Of a stretch of 64,000 bases of DNA, positions 35,053 through 46,945 are shown in pieces. The stretch lies in the NCBI GenBank assembly GCA_963834965.1, contig CAWIEI010000013.1:62001-126000 (forward strand), given 5' to 3'. Source of the DNA: Fodinibacter sp963834965. GTDB taxonomy: Bacteria; Actinomycetota; Actinomycetes; Actinomycetales; Dermatophilaceae. The translations under genes were made by a program, and so were the position numbers. The notes below the pieces were generated by a model. It saw nothing but the letters and a program-made list of their open reading frames with translations, did not search any database and had not been told where the DNA came from. The stretch's first letter is position 1; each line of letters opens with the position of its first letter.

Positions 35053-35848
35053 TCAGGCGCCGCCGTCGTGCCGGTCGGCGTTGGCGTGGATGGCGTCGTG
35101 CACGTACGCCGGCGAGCCCAGGCTCGAGGTCCTCGTAGGTCTTCGTGAACCGCGGGTCGGCGACGTACATGTCGGCCAGCCCCCGGTGGAAGCCGAAGTC
35201 ACAGTCGTAGAACCACCGCTCGATGTGCGCGCGGTGCGCCTCGGCGGCATCCATCGCCTCGACCGAGGTCGCCGGGGCACCCGACTGCAACGCGGCCACG
35301 AAGGCGGCGTTCACGGCATCCGTCTCGGCCTTGATCTGCTCGAAGTCGGCCTTGGTGTAGTTCTTCGTGCGCCGGGCCGACTGCTTCCACGCGTCGGTCT
35401 CGCCCCAGCGCTCCTGCGCCTCGGCCTGGTACTCCTCGCTGTAGCCCTCCCCGAACAGCTCCTTGAGCTCGTCGGTGGTGGCGGGTCGTTGTTCCATCTC
35501 TCTCTCCAGTGCTCGGTCGATGGCCGTGACGAGCTGCTCGAGCTCGCCCAGCCGGGTCGTGACCGCGTCGCGCTGGCGGCGCAGGTGCTCCTCCGCCGTC
35601 CCCTCGCCGTCGAGCAGGGCCCGCACCTCGGGAAGGGGCAGGCCGAGCCGGCGGTAGGTGACGACGGTGGCGAGCCGGGCCAGGTCGGCATCCGTGTAGA
35701 GGCGGTACCCCGCGGGGGTGCGCGCGCTCGGCACGACGAGGCCCTCGGCGTCGTAGTGGTGCAGCGTGCGCACCGTGACGCCGAAGGACTCGGCCACCTG
35801 GCCGACGGTGAGCTCCACCTGTGCAGTGTGCTGGCTCGTCGCGGTCAT
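35053..35848 (-). CDS. TipA-type MerR family regulator, one frameshift
   Basis: About 264 residues: an N-terminal MerR winged helix (ELTVGQVAESFGVTVRTLHH, YDAEGLVVPSARTPAGYRLY, VVTYRRLGLPLPEVRALLDG), a coiled-coil dimer helix, and a C-terminal TipAS-like antibiotic-binding domain (YQAEAQERWGETDAWKQSAR, FHRGLADMYVADPRFTKTYE, AYVHDAIHANADRHDG). One base is lost near 35120. TipA-type proteins capture thiopeptide and other drugs and activate their own gene. ATG 35848 is preferred because the MerR-type promoter places the transcription start right at it. Confidence 0.87.
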
Positions 35849-35854
35849 GTCACC

Positions 35855-35885
35855 ACCGTGCCGCCTCACGTCGCGTGAGGGTCAA
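35855..35885 (-). promoter_or_regulatory. autoregulated MerR-type promoter and operator
   Basis: On the reverse strand TTGACC (-35) and CACGGT (-10) are separated by 19 bases, the long spacing typical of MerR-controlled promoters. The spacer carries a palindrome CCTCACG-CGA-CGTGAGG (35864-35880), close to the known TipA/BmrR-family operator pattern. The -10 ends six bases before ATG 35848, giving a leaderless mRNA. Confidence 0.8.
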
Positions 35886-35898
35886 GCCGGATGCCGGG

Positions 35899-36348
35899 TC
35901 AGGACTTGGGTGCCTCGAACCAGTTCGCGAGACCGCTGGCCAGGCCCAGGTCGCCGCGCGCCTTGACCTTGCCCATCATGAACATCATCGCCGGGTTGCC
36001 GGTGCCGGTGATCAGCTTGAGGAACTCGGCCGGGCCGAGCATCAGCGACAGGTCGGGAGCCTCGCCGGCGCCCTTCTCGACGGTGCAGGTGCCCTGGTCG
36101 ACGAGCACGCCGTAGGTGTCGCTGGTGTCACCCGGGCCGCCGGTCACCCGGAAGTCGATGCGCGCCGTGCGGTCGCCGGCCTTGTCGGGGCGGAACTGGT
36201 GCGGGAACCGCGCGAAGATCGCGTCGAGCAGCGGGCCGCGGTGCTCGCCGGCGAAGTCGTCGCGGATCTCGGCGTCGGACGTGCTCTTGATCAGGGCGAC
36301 GAACTCGGCCGACGACATCGTCTCGAGCAGCTCGGGGTGCAGTGCCAT
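35899..36348 (-). CDS. SCP2 sterol-binding domain protein
   Basis: A 149-residue protein with one SCP2-like lipid-binding domain: FVALIKSTSDAEIRDDFAGE, a strand ARIDFRVTGGPGDTSDTYGV, CTVEKGAGEAPDLSLMLGPA, and the C-terminal helix LKLITGTGNPAMMFMMGKVK then GDLGLASGLANWF. Such domains form a hydrophobic tunnel; the ligand is unknown. GGGAG precedes ATG 36348 and TAGGTT at about 36399-36405 is a likely -10. It is a single-gene unit 50 bases upstream of the TipA-type gene. Confidence 0.85.
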   Translation of the reverse strand: MALHPELLETMSSAEFVALIKSTSDAEIRDDFAGEHRGPLLDAIFARFPHQFRPDKAGDRTARIDFRVTGGPGDTSDTYGVLVDQGTCTVEKGAGEAPDLSLMLGPAEFLKLITGTGNPAMMFMMGKVKARGDLGLASGLANWFEAPKS

Positions 36349-36445
36349 GCGGGCTCCCGGGAGGTGGCCGGGCCCCCATGGCCCGGACGGTCCCCCGAAC
36401 CTACGCGTGGGTAACCACCCGGGCAAGGAGAACGCGCCGGTCGCC

Positions 36446-37780
36446 TCAGCGGGCGTGCGCCGGCACGACCGGCTCGGTCACCGGCGCGCCGGTCGCGGCC
36501 AGCCGCTCGAGCAGGTCGGCGCCCTCCTCGGCCGCGTCGTGGCGCCGCAGCTCGGCGCCGATCCGCCCGGCCGCGGCGCGGTACCGCGGGTCGTGCAGGG
36601 CGCTGCGCACCGCCCGGCGCACCCGGAGGCGGCCTGGGCGACGTCGACCGGATCCGCACCCCCGCACCGCTCCAGCGCACCCGGGCCCCGATCTCGGCCT
36701 TCTCCTCGGTCGACCCGGCCTGCACGAGCGGCACCCCGTGGTGCAGGGCCGTGGTCACGCCCGTGTAGCCGCCGTTGGTCACGCAGAGGTCGACGTGCGG
36801 CAGCAGCAGGTCGTAGGGGATGAAGGGGCTCACCCGCACGTTGGCCGGCAGCGCCCCGCCGAACCTCGACTCCAGCTCGGCGCGCGGCACCCCGCCGGTG
36901 GTGACGACCACGAGCACGTCGTCGTGCTCGAGGGCGCGCAGGGTCGGCACCACGAGCTCGCGCATGTCGGGCCGGATGCTGCCCTGGGTCACGTGCACGA
37001 CGGGCCGGGTCGAGGTGCGCACCTCGTCCCACCACGGCGGCGGCGCCCACGCGGCCGGCGGGTCCGGCCGCAGGGCCCCACCCAGTGCACCGTGTCCGGC
37101 AGGTCGGCCACCGGGTACTCGAACGACGGCGTGCAGCGCCTGCAGGTGCAGCATCGGCGAGACCGCGGACTCGAGCACGTCGCGGCCGTCGGGAGCGAGC
37201 CCCAGCGAGGCGCGCAGCCGGTCGTGCCGCTCCTGCGCCCGCGCGAAGATCCACCGCCGCGACGCCTCGCGCACGGCGTGGTTGCGCAGCCGCGACACCG
37301 GTCCGCGCATCGGCAGCAGCCCCGGCCCGAAGGCGGGGGTCGTGCCGTGGGCGCGGGCGAGGGGCCCGTCGCCGAACGTCGCGGCCGGGATGCCGCGCGA
37401 CTCGGCGAGCAGCCCGACGCCGTAGCTCAGCCCGTCGCTCAGCACGGCGTCGACCCGCGTGCTGCTCGAGCACCGGCTCGAGGTCGGCGACCCGGTGCGG
37501 CCCCTCGCCGACGAACAGCTCGGCATAGGCCCAGCCGATGGCCCGTGGGCCGCGCAGCCGGGCGAGCTCGGGGAACTCCTCGAGCAGCCGCTCGCCGTCG
37601 TAGTCACGAGTGGCCCCGAAGGGCACCGGCGTCGCGCCCACGGCCGCGATGCCCTCGTGGAACCGCCGGCTCGCGAACCACAGCACCTCGTGGCCCCGGC
37701 GCGACCAGCCGTGCCGCGATCGGCAGCGGGTTGCGACTGTGCGCGGGCACGGGGACCGTGGCGAACAGGAAGCGGGACAT
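36446..37780 (-). CDS. MGT-type UDP-glycosyltransferase, four frameshifts
   Basis: About 440 residues resembling macrolide/rifamycin-type GT1 glycosyltransferases. From ATG 37780: SRFLFATVPVPAHSRNPLPI, GHEVLWFASRRFHEGIAAVG, then VDAVLSDGLSYGVGLLAESR, the linker with STRPVVHVTQGSIRPDMREL, the donor motif VTNGGYTGVTTALHHGVPLV (HxxxxH... replaced by NGG), EEKAEIGARVRWSGAGV, and the C-terminal RRAVRSALHDPRYRAAAGRI. Shifts near 37700, 37460, 37080 and 36630. Its acceptor is unknown; drug inactivation or natural-product decoration is possible given the neighbouring TipA-type regulator. Confidence 0.8.
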
Positions 37781-37782
37781 CA

Positions 37783-37796
37783 CAGGAGTACTCCTG
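37783..37796. promoter_or_regulatory. palindrome overlapping the glycosyltransferase ribosome site
   Basis: CAGGAGTACTCCTG is a perfect 14-base palindrome ending two bases before ATG 37780 of the glycosyltransferase. It contains the only AGGAG-like ribosome site, which would be paired inside the hairpin. Confidence 0.6.
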
Positions 37797-37855
37797 CCGG
37801 GGCGGACGCTTCCCAGAACCTACCCGGTCAGCCTCCGTCGTCGGCAGGCGGCCGG

Positions 37856-39720
37856 TCACAGGAAGCCCTGCCAGCCGGTGGCGATGGTGACGCCCGCGCT
37901 GACACTGCCGGTGCCGGTGCCTCGGTAGAGGCGCAGCTCGCCGCCCATGGTGATGCCGCCGAGGTCGGCCTTGCCGTCGCCGGACAGGTCGCGCAGCGGG
38001 AGCAGCGCGCCCATCGACTGCCAGCCCGAGCCGATCTGGCGGCGGGCGGTGACGCCACCCTTGCCGTTGCCCGGGTAGAGCCAGAGCCGGCCGGCGCGTG
38101 TCGACGGCGACGATGTCGTTGCGCCGGTCGCCGGTGAGGTCACCGGCCGAGACGACCGAGAGCATCGACCCCCATCCGGTGCCGATCCGGTGGCAGCGAG
38201 CAAGCGACGCCGCGGGAGGTCTGGGGGTAGAGCATCAGGTCACCGGCCGAGTTCATCGCGATGACGTCGGGGTAGCTGTCGGCGTTGAGCGAGTAACCCC
38301 CATCGACCCAGCGCATGCTCGACCAGCCCCGTGAGCCCAGCAGCGTCCCGCCGCCGCCTCGGCTCAGGGCGAGGAGGTCGTCCTGCTGGCAGAGCGGCTG
38401 GCCGTCACCGAGGACGTAGGCGAGGTCGCCCGCGGCGAGCTGCTCACATCCGCCCTGGTTCGCCGGCAGGAAGGTGGTGGCCGCCCGTAGCTTCCCCGTC
38501 CCGGTGCCCGGGTAGGACAGGACCGCCGGAGTCCGGGCCGACGCCGTACTGGCGCTGGGCCACCACATCGACCCGGCCGTCGCCGGTGACGTCGGCGATG
38601 CCGGTCACATTGCCCGACAGCACCGGACGGGAGGTCTTGCCGTCGCCACCGGGCTGTCGCCCCAGGTGCTGTGCGCGGTGAGCGTGACGGTCTGGGTCAC
38701 ACCGTTGGGCAGTCCGGGCAGCTGCAGAGCACCCCGCTGGACAGGGCCGCCACGCTCACCTCGCGCACGATGCCGGCCGGTTGCACGGTGACGCGGTAGC
38801 CGGACAGGACCTTGGCGTCGGAGGCCGCAGCCGGGCGCACGAGGGTCAGCCGGCCCGGTCGCGGCAGCACCGTGACGCGCTGCGGGCCGGGAGCGAGGGT
38901 CACGTGGACGGCCGCGAAGTCGAGGGTGTGCGCGCCCTCCAGGCCGATGCGGAAGATCACCCCGGAGAGGTCGTAGGAGGCGCTGTTGCCGCGGGCGTCG
39001 GCCACATTGACGCTGTCGAGGTGCCAGCGACCTGGCAGATGGGAGCCGGGCCTGGAGGGTGCCCGTGGCGCTGGGCTTCGCGAGCGTTCCTGCCGTCAGA
39101 AGCTCGCCCGAGTCGTCGTTCTTCCAGTCCAGGCCGATGGACTGCACGGAGGACTGGGTGTCGGAGACGGCGAAGGCGACCGTCGTCGGGTCCTCGGCGC
39201 GGGTGGCCGCCGAGGTCATCGTCAGGGCGCTGAGGGCTGGTGGGCTGAGGTCGGTCGCCCCCGTCAGGTTGACCTGCTGGCGTCTTCAGGTCGAGCGCAT
39301 GGGTTGTCGTCGCCGACACGGGAATGGTGCGGAACGTACCGTCGGGGTAGTAGATGGAGGAGTTGCCCGCGGCGTCCCAGAGGAGGACGAAGCGGATGCG
39401 GTAGGTGCCGTTGGCCCAGTCGGCTGCCACCGGCCTCGTGATGACCGACTTGCTGCCCGCCCCGGTCGACTCGACGTCGTAGTAGCGCCCGGACGACTCC
39501 TCGATGACGTTCACCCTGACCGAGGCGACCGCGACGTCGTCAGTGGCGTCGACCGTGGCCGTAAGGGTGCCCCCGGGAACGAGGGCCGCCGGCGACAGGG
39601 TCACCCCGTGCAGCACCGGGGCGTGGTGTCGACCGCGGCCGATGCGGCCGGCATCCCCGTGAGGGCGACGACCGCGGCTGCGGCTCCCGCGACGAGCGTG
39701 CCGACCAACCGTGAGGACAT
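37856..39720 (-). CDS. secreted protein with Ig-like and FG-GAP-type repeats, many frameshifts
   Basis: A large exported protein, about 620 residues, beginning at ATG 39720 with GGGAGG upstream and signal MSSRLVGTLVAGAAAAVVAL. It carries two or three beta-sandwich domains (LVPGGTLTATVDATDDVAVA, YRIRFVLLWDAAGNSSIYYP, TMTSAATRAEDPTTVAFAVS, a Fn3-like strand set RLTLVRPAAASDAKVLSGYR) and a C-terminal propeller of FG-GAP/VCBS-type repeats with calcium-like loops: DVTGDGRVDVV, LNADSYPDVIAMNSAGDLML, DLSGDGKADLGGITMGGELR. At least six shifts (39620, 39280, 39040, 38710, 38530, 38200, 38090). It may act in adhesion or carbohydrate binding; no catalytic domain is visible. Confidence 0.68.
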
Positions 39721-39818
39721 CCGTACCTCCCTGTGCCCGGCGTCAGCTGACCGGGATCCTCGCCCCGGCCAGCCGCCGAGTGGCGCAAAGGTAACAGCGC
39801 TCACCGACGACGACCCAC

Positions 39819-39842
39819 ACCGTTGCGAGAACTCGCAACGGT
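39819..39842. terminator. terminator after topA
   Basis: ACCGTTGCGAG and CTCGCAACGGT form a perfect 11-pair stem with a two-base AA centre (loop of about four when the closing pair opens), 18 bases past the topA stop. No T tract follows. Confidence 0.7.
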
Positions 39843-39860
39843 GCTGCCGACCGAGCGGGG

Positions 39861-42668
<2,808 letters not shown>

Positions 42669-42796
42669 GTTGTCTCACCGTGTCCGTTTCCGTCTCCCAC
42701 GTGCAGCGGATTCGTCGCTGCGTCGACGTGGTGACGCGCATGACGGTAGCGCCCGGGTCGTGCTTTCGTGCAAACCGGGTGGTGGATGCCGTGTCG

Positions 42797-43696
42797 CTAC
42801 AGCCCCAGCGCCCGGGCCGCGGCGGCCCGCATGACCTCCCGGTCGGGCTCCACACCGGTCCAGTGCCGCACCGCGAGGGCGCCCTGGCCGACCAGCATGC
42901 CGAGCCCGTCGAGGGTGCGCGCGCCGCGCGCCGCCGCCGCCCGCAGCAGGGCGGTGTGCGGCGGCGAGACGACCACGTCGGCGACCACGACCCCGGCGCG
43001 CAGGCTGTCCAGGTCGAGGTCGACGAGGGCCTCGGCGTCGCCGAAGCCGACCGAGGTGGCGTTGACGACGACGTCGGTGCCCTCGGGCACGGCATACGTG
43101 CTGGTCCAGGGGACGAACGTGGCCGGCACGCCGGTGCCGTCGGTGACGACCCGGGCCAGCTCGGCGCCGCGGCGCTCGTTGCGGTTGACGATGACCACGG
43201 ATGCCGCGCCGGCGAGCGCGGTCTCGACCGCCACCGCGCGGGCGGCGCCCCCGGCACCGAGCACGACGACGTGGATGCCGGCCGGGTCGACCACGGTGCG
43301 CAGCGACTCGACGAAGCCCTGCCCGTCGGTGTTGTGGCCGACCAGCTCCCCGTCGGTGGCCACCACGGTGTTGACCGCGCCGATCACCTCGGCGGAGGGT
43401 GCCAGGCCGTCGAGGTGGTCGATGACGGCGACCTTGTGGGGCAGCGAGCAGTTGAAGCCGGCCCAGCCCATCGCGCGGGCGCCGGCCACGGCATCCGCGA
43501 GCCCGGCGGACGTCACCTCGCAGTTGAGGTAGCGGGCGTCGATGCCGTGGTGGCGGTAGGCCGCCTCGACCATGACGACGGTGGGGTTGCCGGCGGCCGG
43601 TGTGGAGAACGACCCGGTGTGGATGCCGAGGAAGGTGGGCTCGCCGGGGCTGCTGTCGGGGGGTGTCGGGGGCACGGGTTCAGGCAACCACGCCAC
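42797..43696 (-). CDS. shikimate/quinate dehydrogenase-like protein
   Basis: About 299 residues of the AroE family (NADP-dependent 3-dehydroshikimate reduction). The catalytic lysine lies in GFNCSLPHKVAVIDHL, the aspartate in GELVGHNTDGQGFV, and the nucleotide fold in VVVLGAGGAARAVAVETALA with NRNERRGAEL. However, the usual N-terminal SLSP substrate motif is replaced by GIHTGSFSTPAAGNP, so it is probably a paralogue with altered substrate rather than the pathway enzyme. The GTG start at 43696 is tentative; downstream GTG codons are possible. Confidence 0.75.
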   Translation of the reverse strand: MAWLPEPVPPTPPDSSPGEPTFLGIHTGSFSTPAAGNPTVVMVEAAYRHHGIDARYLNCEVTSAGLADAVAGARAMGWAGFNCSLPHKVAVIDHLDGLAPSAEVIGAVNTVVATDGELVGHNTDGQGFVESLRTVVDPAGIHVVVLGAGGAARAVAVETALAGAASVVIVNRNERRGAELARVVTDGTGVPATFVPWTSTYAVPEGTDVVVNATSVGFGDAEALVDLDLDSLRAGVVVADVVVSPPHTALLRAAAARGARTLDGLGMLVGQGALAVRHWTGVEPDREVMRAAAARALGL

Positions 43697-43780
43697 CGCC
43701 CCACCGTCGAGGGTTGTGCGCAGCCGGTGGTCGAGCCGGATCGCTGCTCGAGTCGTGGCCGGGGGCCGGTGGCGCCTGCG

Positions 43781-43950
43781 GTGATGCACCCCGCGCGGCC
43801 TGCGCGCCCCCTGCAGCACCGCACCCGGCAACCCCCCTGGGTGATGCACCCCGCGCGGCCCGGCGCGCCCCCGCAGCACCGCGCCCGGCAACCCGCCCCG
43901 CGGTGATGCACCCCGCGCGGCCAGCGCGCCCCCTGCAGCACCGCACCGGA
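43781..43950. repeat. three tandem hairpin repeats, period about 60
   Basis: Three copies begin with GTGATGCACCCCGCGCGGCC at 43781, 43841 and 43903 and continue with GCGCGCCCCCTGCAGCACCG. Each copy can fold with an outer GGTGATGCA/TGCAGCACC stem (one mismatch), a C-rich internal loop, and an inner CGCGC/GCGCG stem. They occupy the divergent gap between the AroE-like and dioxygenase genes; the first copies fill 43781-43900 and the third abuts the dioxygenase promoter. Confidence 0.85.
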
Positions 43951-43978
43951 TGACCGCCGACTCGTGACGAGTGCGATA

Positions 43979-43996
43979 TAGTTGAAACGACAACTA
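43979..43996. promoter_or_regulatory. MarR-like operator overlapping the dioxygenase promoter
   Basis: TAGTTG and CAACTA form an inverted repeat with six bases between them, directly overlapping TATAGT (43977-43982), the best -10 match, 32 bases before the dioxygenase ATG. Such AT-rich palindromes are rare in this window. The style suits MarR-family repressors, none of which is encoded nearby. Confidence 0.6.
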
Positions 43997-44013
43997 ATCA
44001 GGGAGTGACCAGG

Positions 44014-44820
44014 ATGACCACCGCAACGCCGAGCACCGAGTCCCGCCAGCCCGTCGTCTACCTCAGCCACGGCGCTCCGCCGCTGGCCGACGACGCCACC
44101 TGGACGGCCGAGCTCGCGGCGTGGTCCGACGACCTGCCGCGCCCGAGCGCCATCCTCGTCGTGTCGGCGCACTGGGAGCTCGCCCCGATGGCGGTCTCCG
44201 CCACCACCGGTGACGTGCCGCTGCTCTACGACTTCTGGGGCTTCCCGCAGCGCTACTACGAGGTGACCTACGACGCGCCGGGCGCCCCCGAGCTCGCCCG
44301 CTCGGTGGCGGGGCTGCTGTCCGGTGCCGGCGAGACCCTGCACCAGGACCCCTCCCGCGGGCTCGACCACGGCGCCTACGTGCCGCTGAAGGAGATGTTC
44401 CCCGAGGCCGACGTGCCGGTGGTGCAGCTCTCGATGCCCACCCTCGACCCGCACCGGCTGTTCGCGCTCGGCGAGCGGCTCGCTCCGCTGCGCGACGAGA
44501 ACGTGCTGATCCTCGGGTCGGGGTTCACCACGCACAACCTGGGCTGGTTCAACCCGAGTGCGCCGTCGGATGCCGCGCCGCCCACCCCGTCGGCCGAGTT
44601 CGACGCCTGGGCCGCCGAGACGGTCGGCCGGGGCGACGTCGACTCGGTGCTCGACTTCCTCGCCAAGGCGCCGGCCGCCCGCGAGGCGCACCCGCGCACC
44701 GAGCACTGGGCGCCCCTCTACGTGGCGCTGGGCGCCGCCTCGGCCGGTGGCGTCGACGCGACGAGCGTCATCGACGGCTTCTGGTTCGGCCTGAGCAAGC
44801 GCTCCTGGCAGTTCGCCTGA
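44014..44820 (+). CDS. LigB-type extradiol dioxygenase (YgiD/DODA family)
   Basis: A 268-residue metalloenzyme of the DOPA 4,5-dioxygenase-like class III extradiol family, opening aromatic diol rings. Metal ligand histidines appear in VVYLSHGAPPLADD, ILVVSAHWELAP, SRGLDHGAYVPLKEMFPEAD and ILGSGFTTHNLGWF. GGGAG eight bases upstream supports ATG 44014. It stands alone, under the palindromic operator described above, and ends in a strong bidirectional terminator. Confidence 0.9.
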   Translation: MTTATPSTESRQPVVYLSHGAPPLADDATWTAELAAWSDDLPRPSAILVVSAHWELAPMAVSATTGDVPLLYDFWGFPQRYYEVTYDAPGAPELARSVAGLLSGAGETLHQDPSRGLDHGAYVPLKEMFPEADVPVVQLSMPTLDPHRLFALGERLAPLRDENVLILGSGFTTHNLGWFNPSAPSDAAPPTPSAEFDAWAAETVGRGDVDSVLDFLAKAPAAREAHPRTEHWAPLYVALGAASAGGVDATSVIDGFWFGLSKRSWQFA

Positions 44821-44823
44821 CGG

Positions 44824-44858
44824 CGTTGCGGCTCAGCCGGTTCGGCTGAGCCGCAACG
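44824..44858. terminator. bidirectional terminator between convergent genes
   Basis: CGTTGCGGCTCAGCCG and its exact inverted copy form a perfect 16-pair stem with a GTT loop, in the 42-base gap between the dioxygenase stop and the GH81 stop. Confidence 0.9.
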
Positions 44859-44862
44859 ATCC

Positions 44863-46926
44863 TCAGCGCTCCTGGGCCATCAGCCACGCCAGCAGGTAGG
44901 CCCGGCTGTTGCCGTCGTCGACCCACTTGTCGTCGAGCTTCCGGGCCTGGTCGAGGGCGGCGCGAGCGTCGTCCTTGCCGGCCAGCGCGCCGTACATCAA
45001 CAGGTAGTCACCGAACTGCTGGCCGTAGCCCTTCGCGGCCGTCGCCTCGCGGACCGCTGCCCGGATGCGCTCGGGGTCGCCCGCGAGGTAGGCCGGTGAG
45101 CTGGGCGTGGGGGGCAGCAGCAGGATGCCGAGCATGGCCGCCGGCTCGGGCGAGAACCACGTCGCGTAGTCGCGCTTGGCGCCCCAGGTGAGCGAGACGA
45201 CCTCGTGGTCGAAGTTCGCCAGCGCGGGGTCGGCGCGGTCGGGTCGCAGCCCGTAGCGCACGGCGGAGTCCTGCTCGCCGGCCAGCATCCAGGTGGCCTG
45301 CGCCCGCAGCGGTGCGTTCTTCGTGGCGTCGGCCCAGAAGGTGAGCCCCACCCAGGCGTTGACCGCCTCGCTGGTGCTCTCCTGGTTGTTGCCGTCCGCG
45401 AAGGGCGAGGTGCCGCTGGCCCACGAGTGGGCGGCATACGCGTCGAAGACCCGGCGGTCCGGCATCAGCGGTGACGAGCCCTGGCCGGCGATGTCGGCCG
45501 CGAGCAGGTCGATGACCGGTCGCCACTTCGCCGCGAGCTTCGGGTCGTCGGCGGCGAGCACGCCGGCGGCGTACAGGAAGTAGCCGTAGTGGAAGTGGTG
45601 GTCGTTGAACTCGTCGGAGCCGAACGACGGCGTGAGGCCGACGACGCCCTTGTTCTTCGCGTCGTAGACGAAGCAGGATGCCGGGCGCGTGTCGCAGCCG
45701 CGCGGCTCGGTCCAGCGGTCGAGCTCGGTGACCACGACCCCACGCACCGTGGCGGCCGCGTCCTTCAGGCCCAGCTGGGTCGCCAGGCGGTAGAGCTGGG
45801 TCGCGCGCTGGAGGGTCTTGCCACCGAAGTAGGTGTCGGCGGGGAAGGGCGGCAGGTCGGCGACGTCCTTGCGCACCTGGGCGCTGAGCTCCTCGCGGTC
45901 CTGGTCCGACAGGCCGGACAGGTCGAGGTCGGCGGTGACCGGGCGCACGGGCGCCGACCAGGTCAGCGCCTCGCCCCGGCAGACCCGCAGCGTGCCGTGC
46001 ACCGAGGGGAAGGTGCCCAGGTCGCAGGCGACGCCGTCGGCGAGGCCGGCGACCTGGTGGGGCATCGCCACGAAGAGCCGGGCCGGGCCGGAGGGCCCGG
46101 ACCAGGTGAGCGAGGTCGTCGCCGACTTGGCGTCCACCCCGTGGGCCACCTGGCCGGAGGTGATCGGCGTGACGAGACCTGCCATGGTCTTCACGTCGCC
46201 GCCGTCGGGCACGGCGAACCAGGTGACCTGGCCACCCGCCTTCACCGACACGCTCTTGCCGTCGACGCTCGCGCCGTCGGTGACCGCGGCGTAGGACCGG
46301 TTCTCGACCGAGACCGCGAGGTCGGCACCGCTGGGTGCCGGCGTCATCCCGAGCCGGGTCTTCGCCACGGCCTGGAGGGTGACCGACGGGGTGCCCTGGG
46401 CGATCGTCACCCGGGCCAGCGCCGCACCGGAGGCGTCGCGCAGCTCGACCGTGACGCTGAGGTCGTCGGTGCGGGTCACCACACCGGACGTGACGCCGTC
46501 GACGGTGACCGAGACGTCGGTCGGGGCGGACCCCACGACGCCCTTGGCGCCGCTCTCGATGCGCGGCACGCCGAACGCGAAGCCGTTGTCCTTCAGGACG
46601 AACCCGAGCGGGAGAGGGAAGACCGGCTGGGCCTTGGGCCCGAAGACGAGACCGGAGTACCAGCGGTTGGTGGGCGGAACCACGTCCTTGGCGAGGCGCT
46701 GCGTCGGCAGCTCCTTCGGCGTGCGCTGCACGAGGGCAGCGGCATCCTTCTTCACCGTGGCGGGGTCGAGCACCGGTGTGTCGGAGCGGCTCACGGGCAG
46801 CCCCTCGGCAACAGCGGTGTCCCCGACCGAACCCCCGGAGCGAGCCAGGGCGAACGCCCCGGCCGCCACGACGAGCACGGGGATGACGATGGCGGCCACG
46901 AGGCCGGCGCCGTGGGGGCGGCGCAC
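44863..46926 (-). CDS. GH81 endo-beta-1,3-glucanase, membrane-anchored
   Basis: A 687-residue extracellular glycoside hydrolase. An N-terminal signal anchor (LVAAIVIPVLVVAAGAFALA) is followed by the GH81 fold: TNRWYSGLVFGPKAQPVFPL, the beta-sandwich, then the helical catalytic barrel with FGSDEFNDHHFHYGYFLYAA and the acid/base region DGNNQESTSEAVNAWVGL. Activity on beta-1,3-glucan is the family norm. It is last in an operon with a processive GT2 synthase and an adaptor protein, so it may trim or release a polymer made by the same operon. GTG 46926 is 19 bases after the adaptor stop; no strong ribosome site is visible. Confidence 0.88.
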   Translation of the reverse strand: MRRPHGAGLVAAIVIPVLVVAAGAFALARSGGSVGDTAVAEGLPVSRSDTPVLDPATVKKDAAALVQRTPKELPTQRLAKDVVPPTNRWYSGLVFGPKAQPVFPLPLGFVLKDNGFAFGVPRIESGAKGVVGSAPTDVSVTVDGVTSGVVTRTDDLSVTVELRDASGAALARVTIAQGTPSVTLQAVAKTRLGMTPAPSGADLAVSVENRSYAAVTDGASVDGKSVSVKAGGQVTWFAVPDGGDVKTMAGLVTPITSGQVAHGVDAKSATTSLTWSGPSGPARLFVAMPHQVAGLADGVACDLGTFPSVHGTLRVCRGEALTWSAPVRPVTADLDLSGLSDQDREELSAQVRKDVADLPPFPADTYFGGKTLQRATQLYRLATQLGLKDAAATVRGVVVTELDRWTEPRGCDTRPASCFVYDAKNKGVVGLTPSFGSDEFNDHHFHYGYFLYAAGVLAADDPKLAAKWRPVIDLLAADIAGQGSSPLMPDRRVFDAYAAHSWASGTSPFADGNNQESTSEAVNAWVGLTFWADATKNAPLRAQATWMLAGEQDSAVRYGLRPDRADPALANFDHEVVSLTWGAKRDYATWFSPEPAAMLGILLLPPTPSSPAYLAGDPERIRAAVREATAAKGYGQQFGDYLLMYGALAGKDDARAALDQARKLDDKWVDDGNSRAYLLAWLMAQER

Positions 46927-46945
46927 CGGTTGAGGAGGCCCGCCA

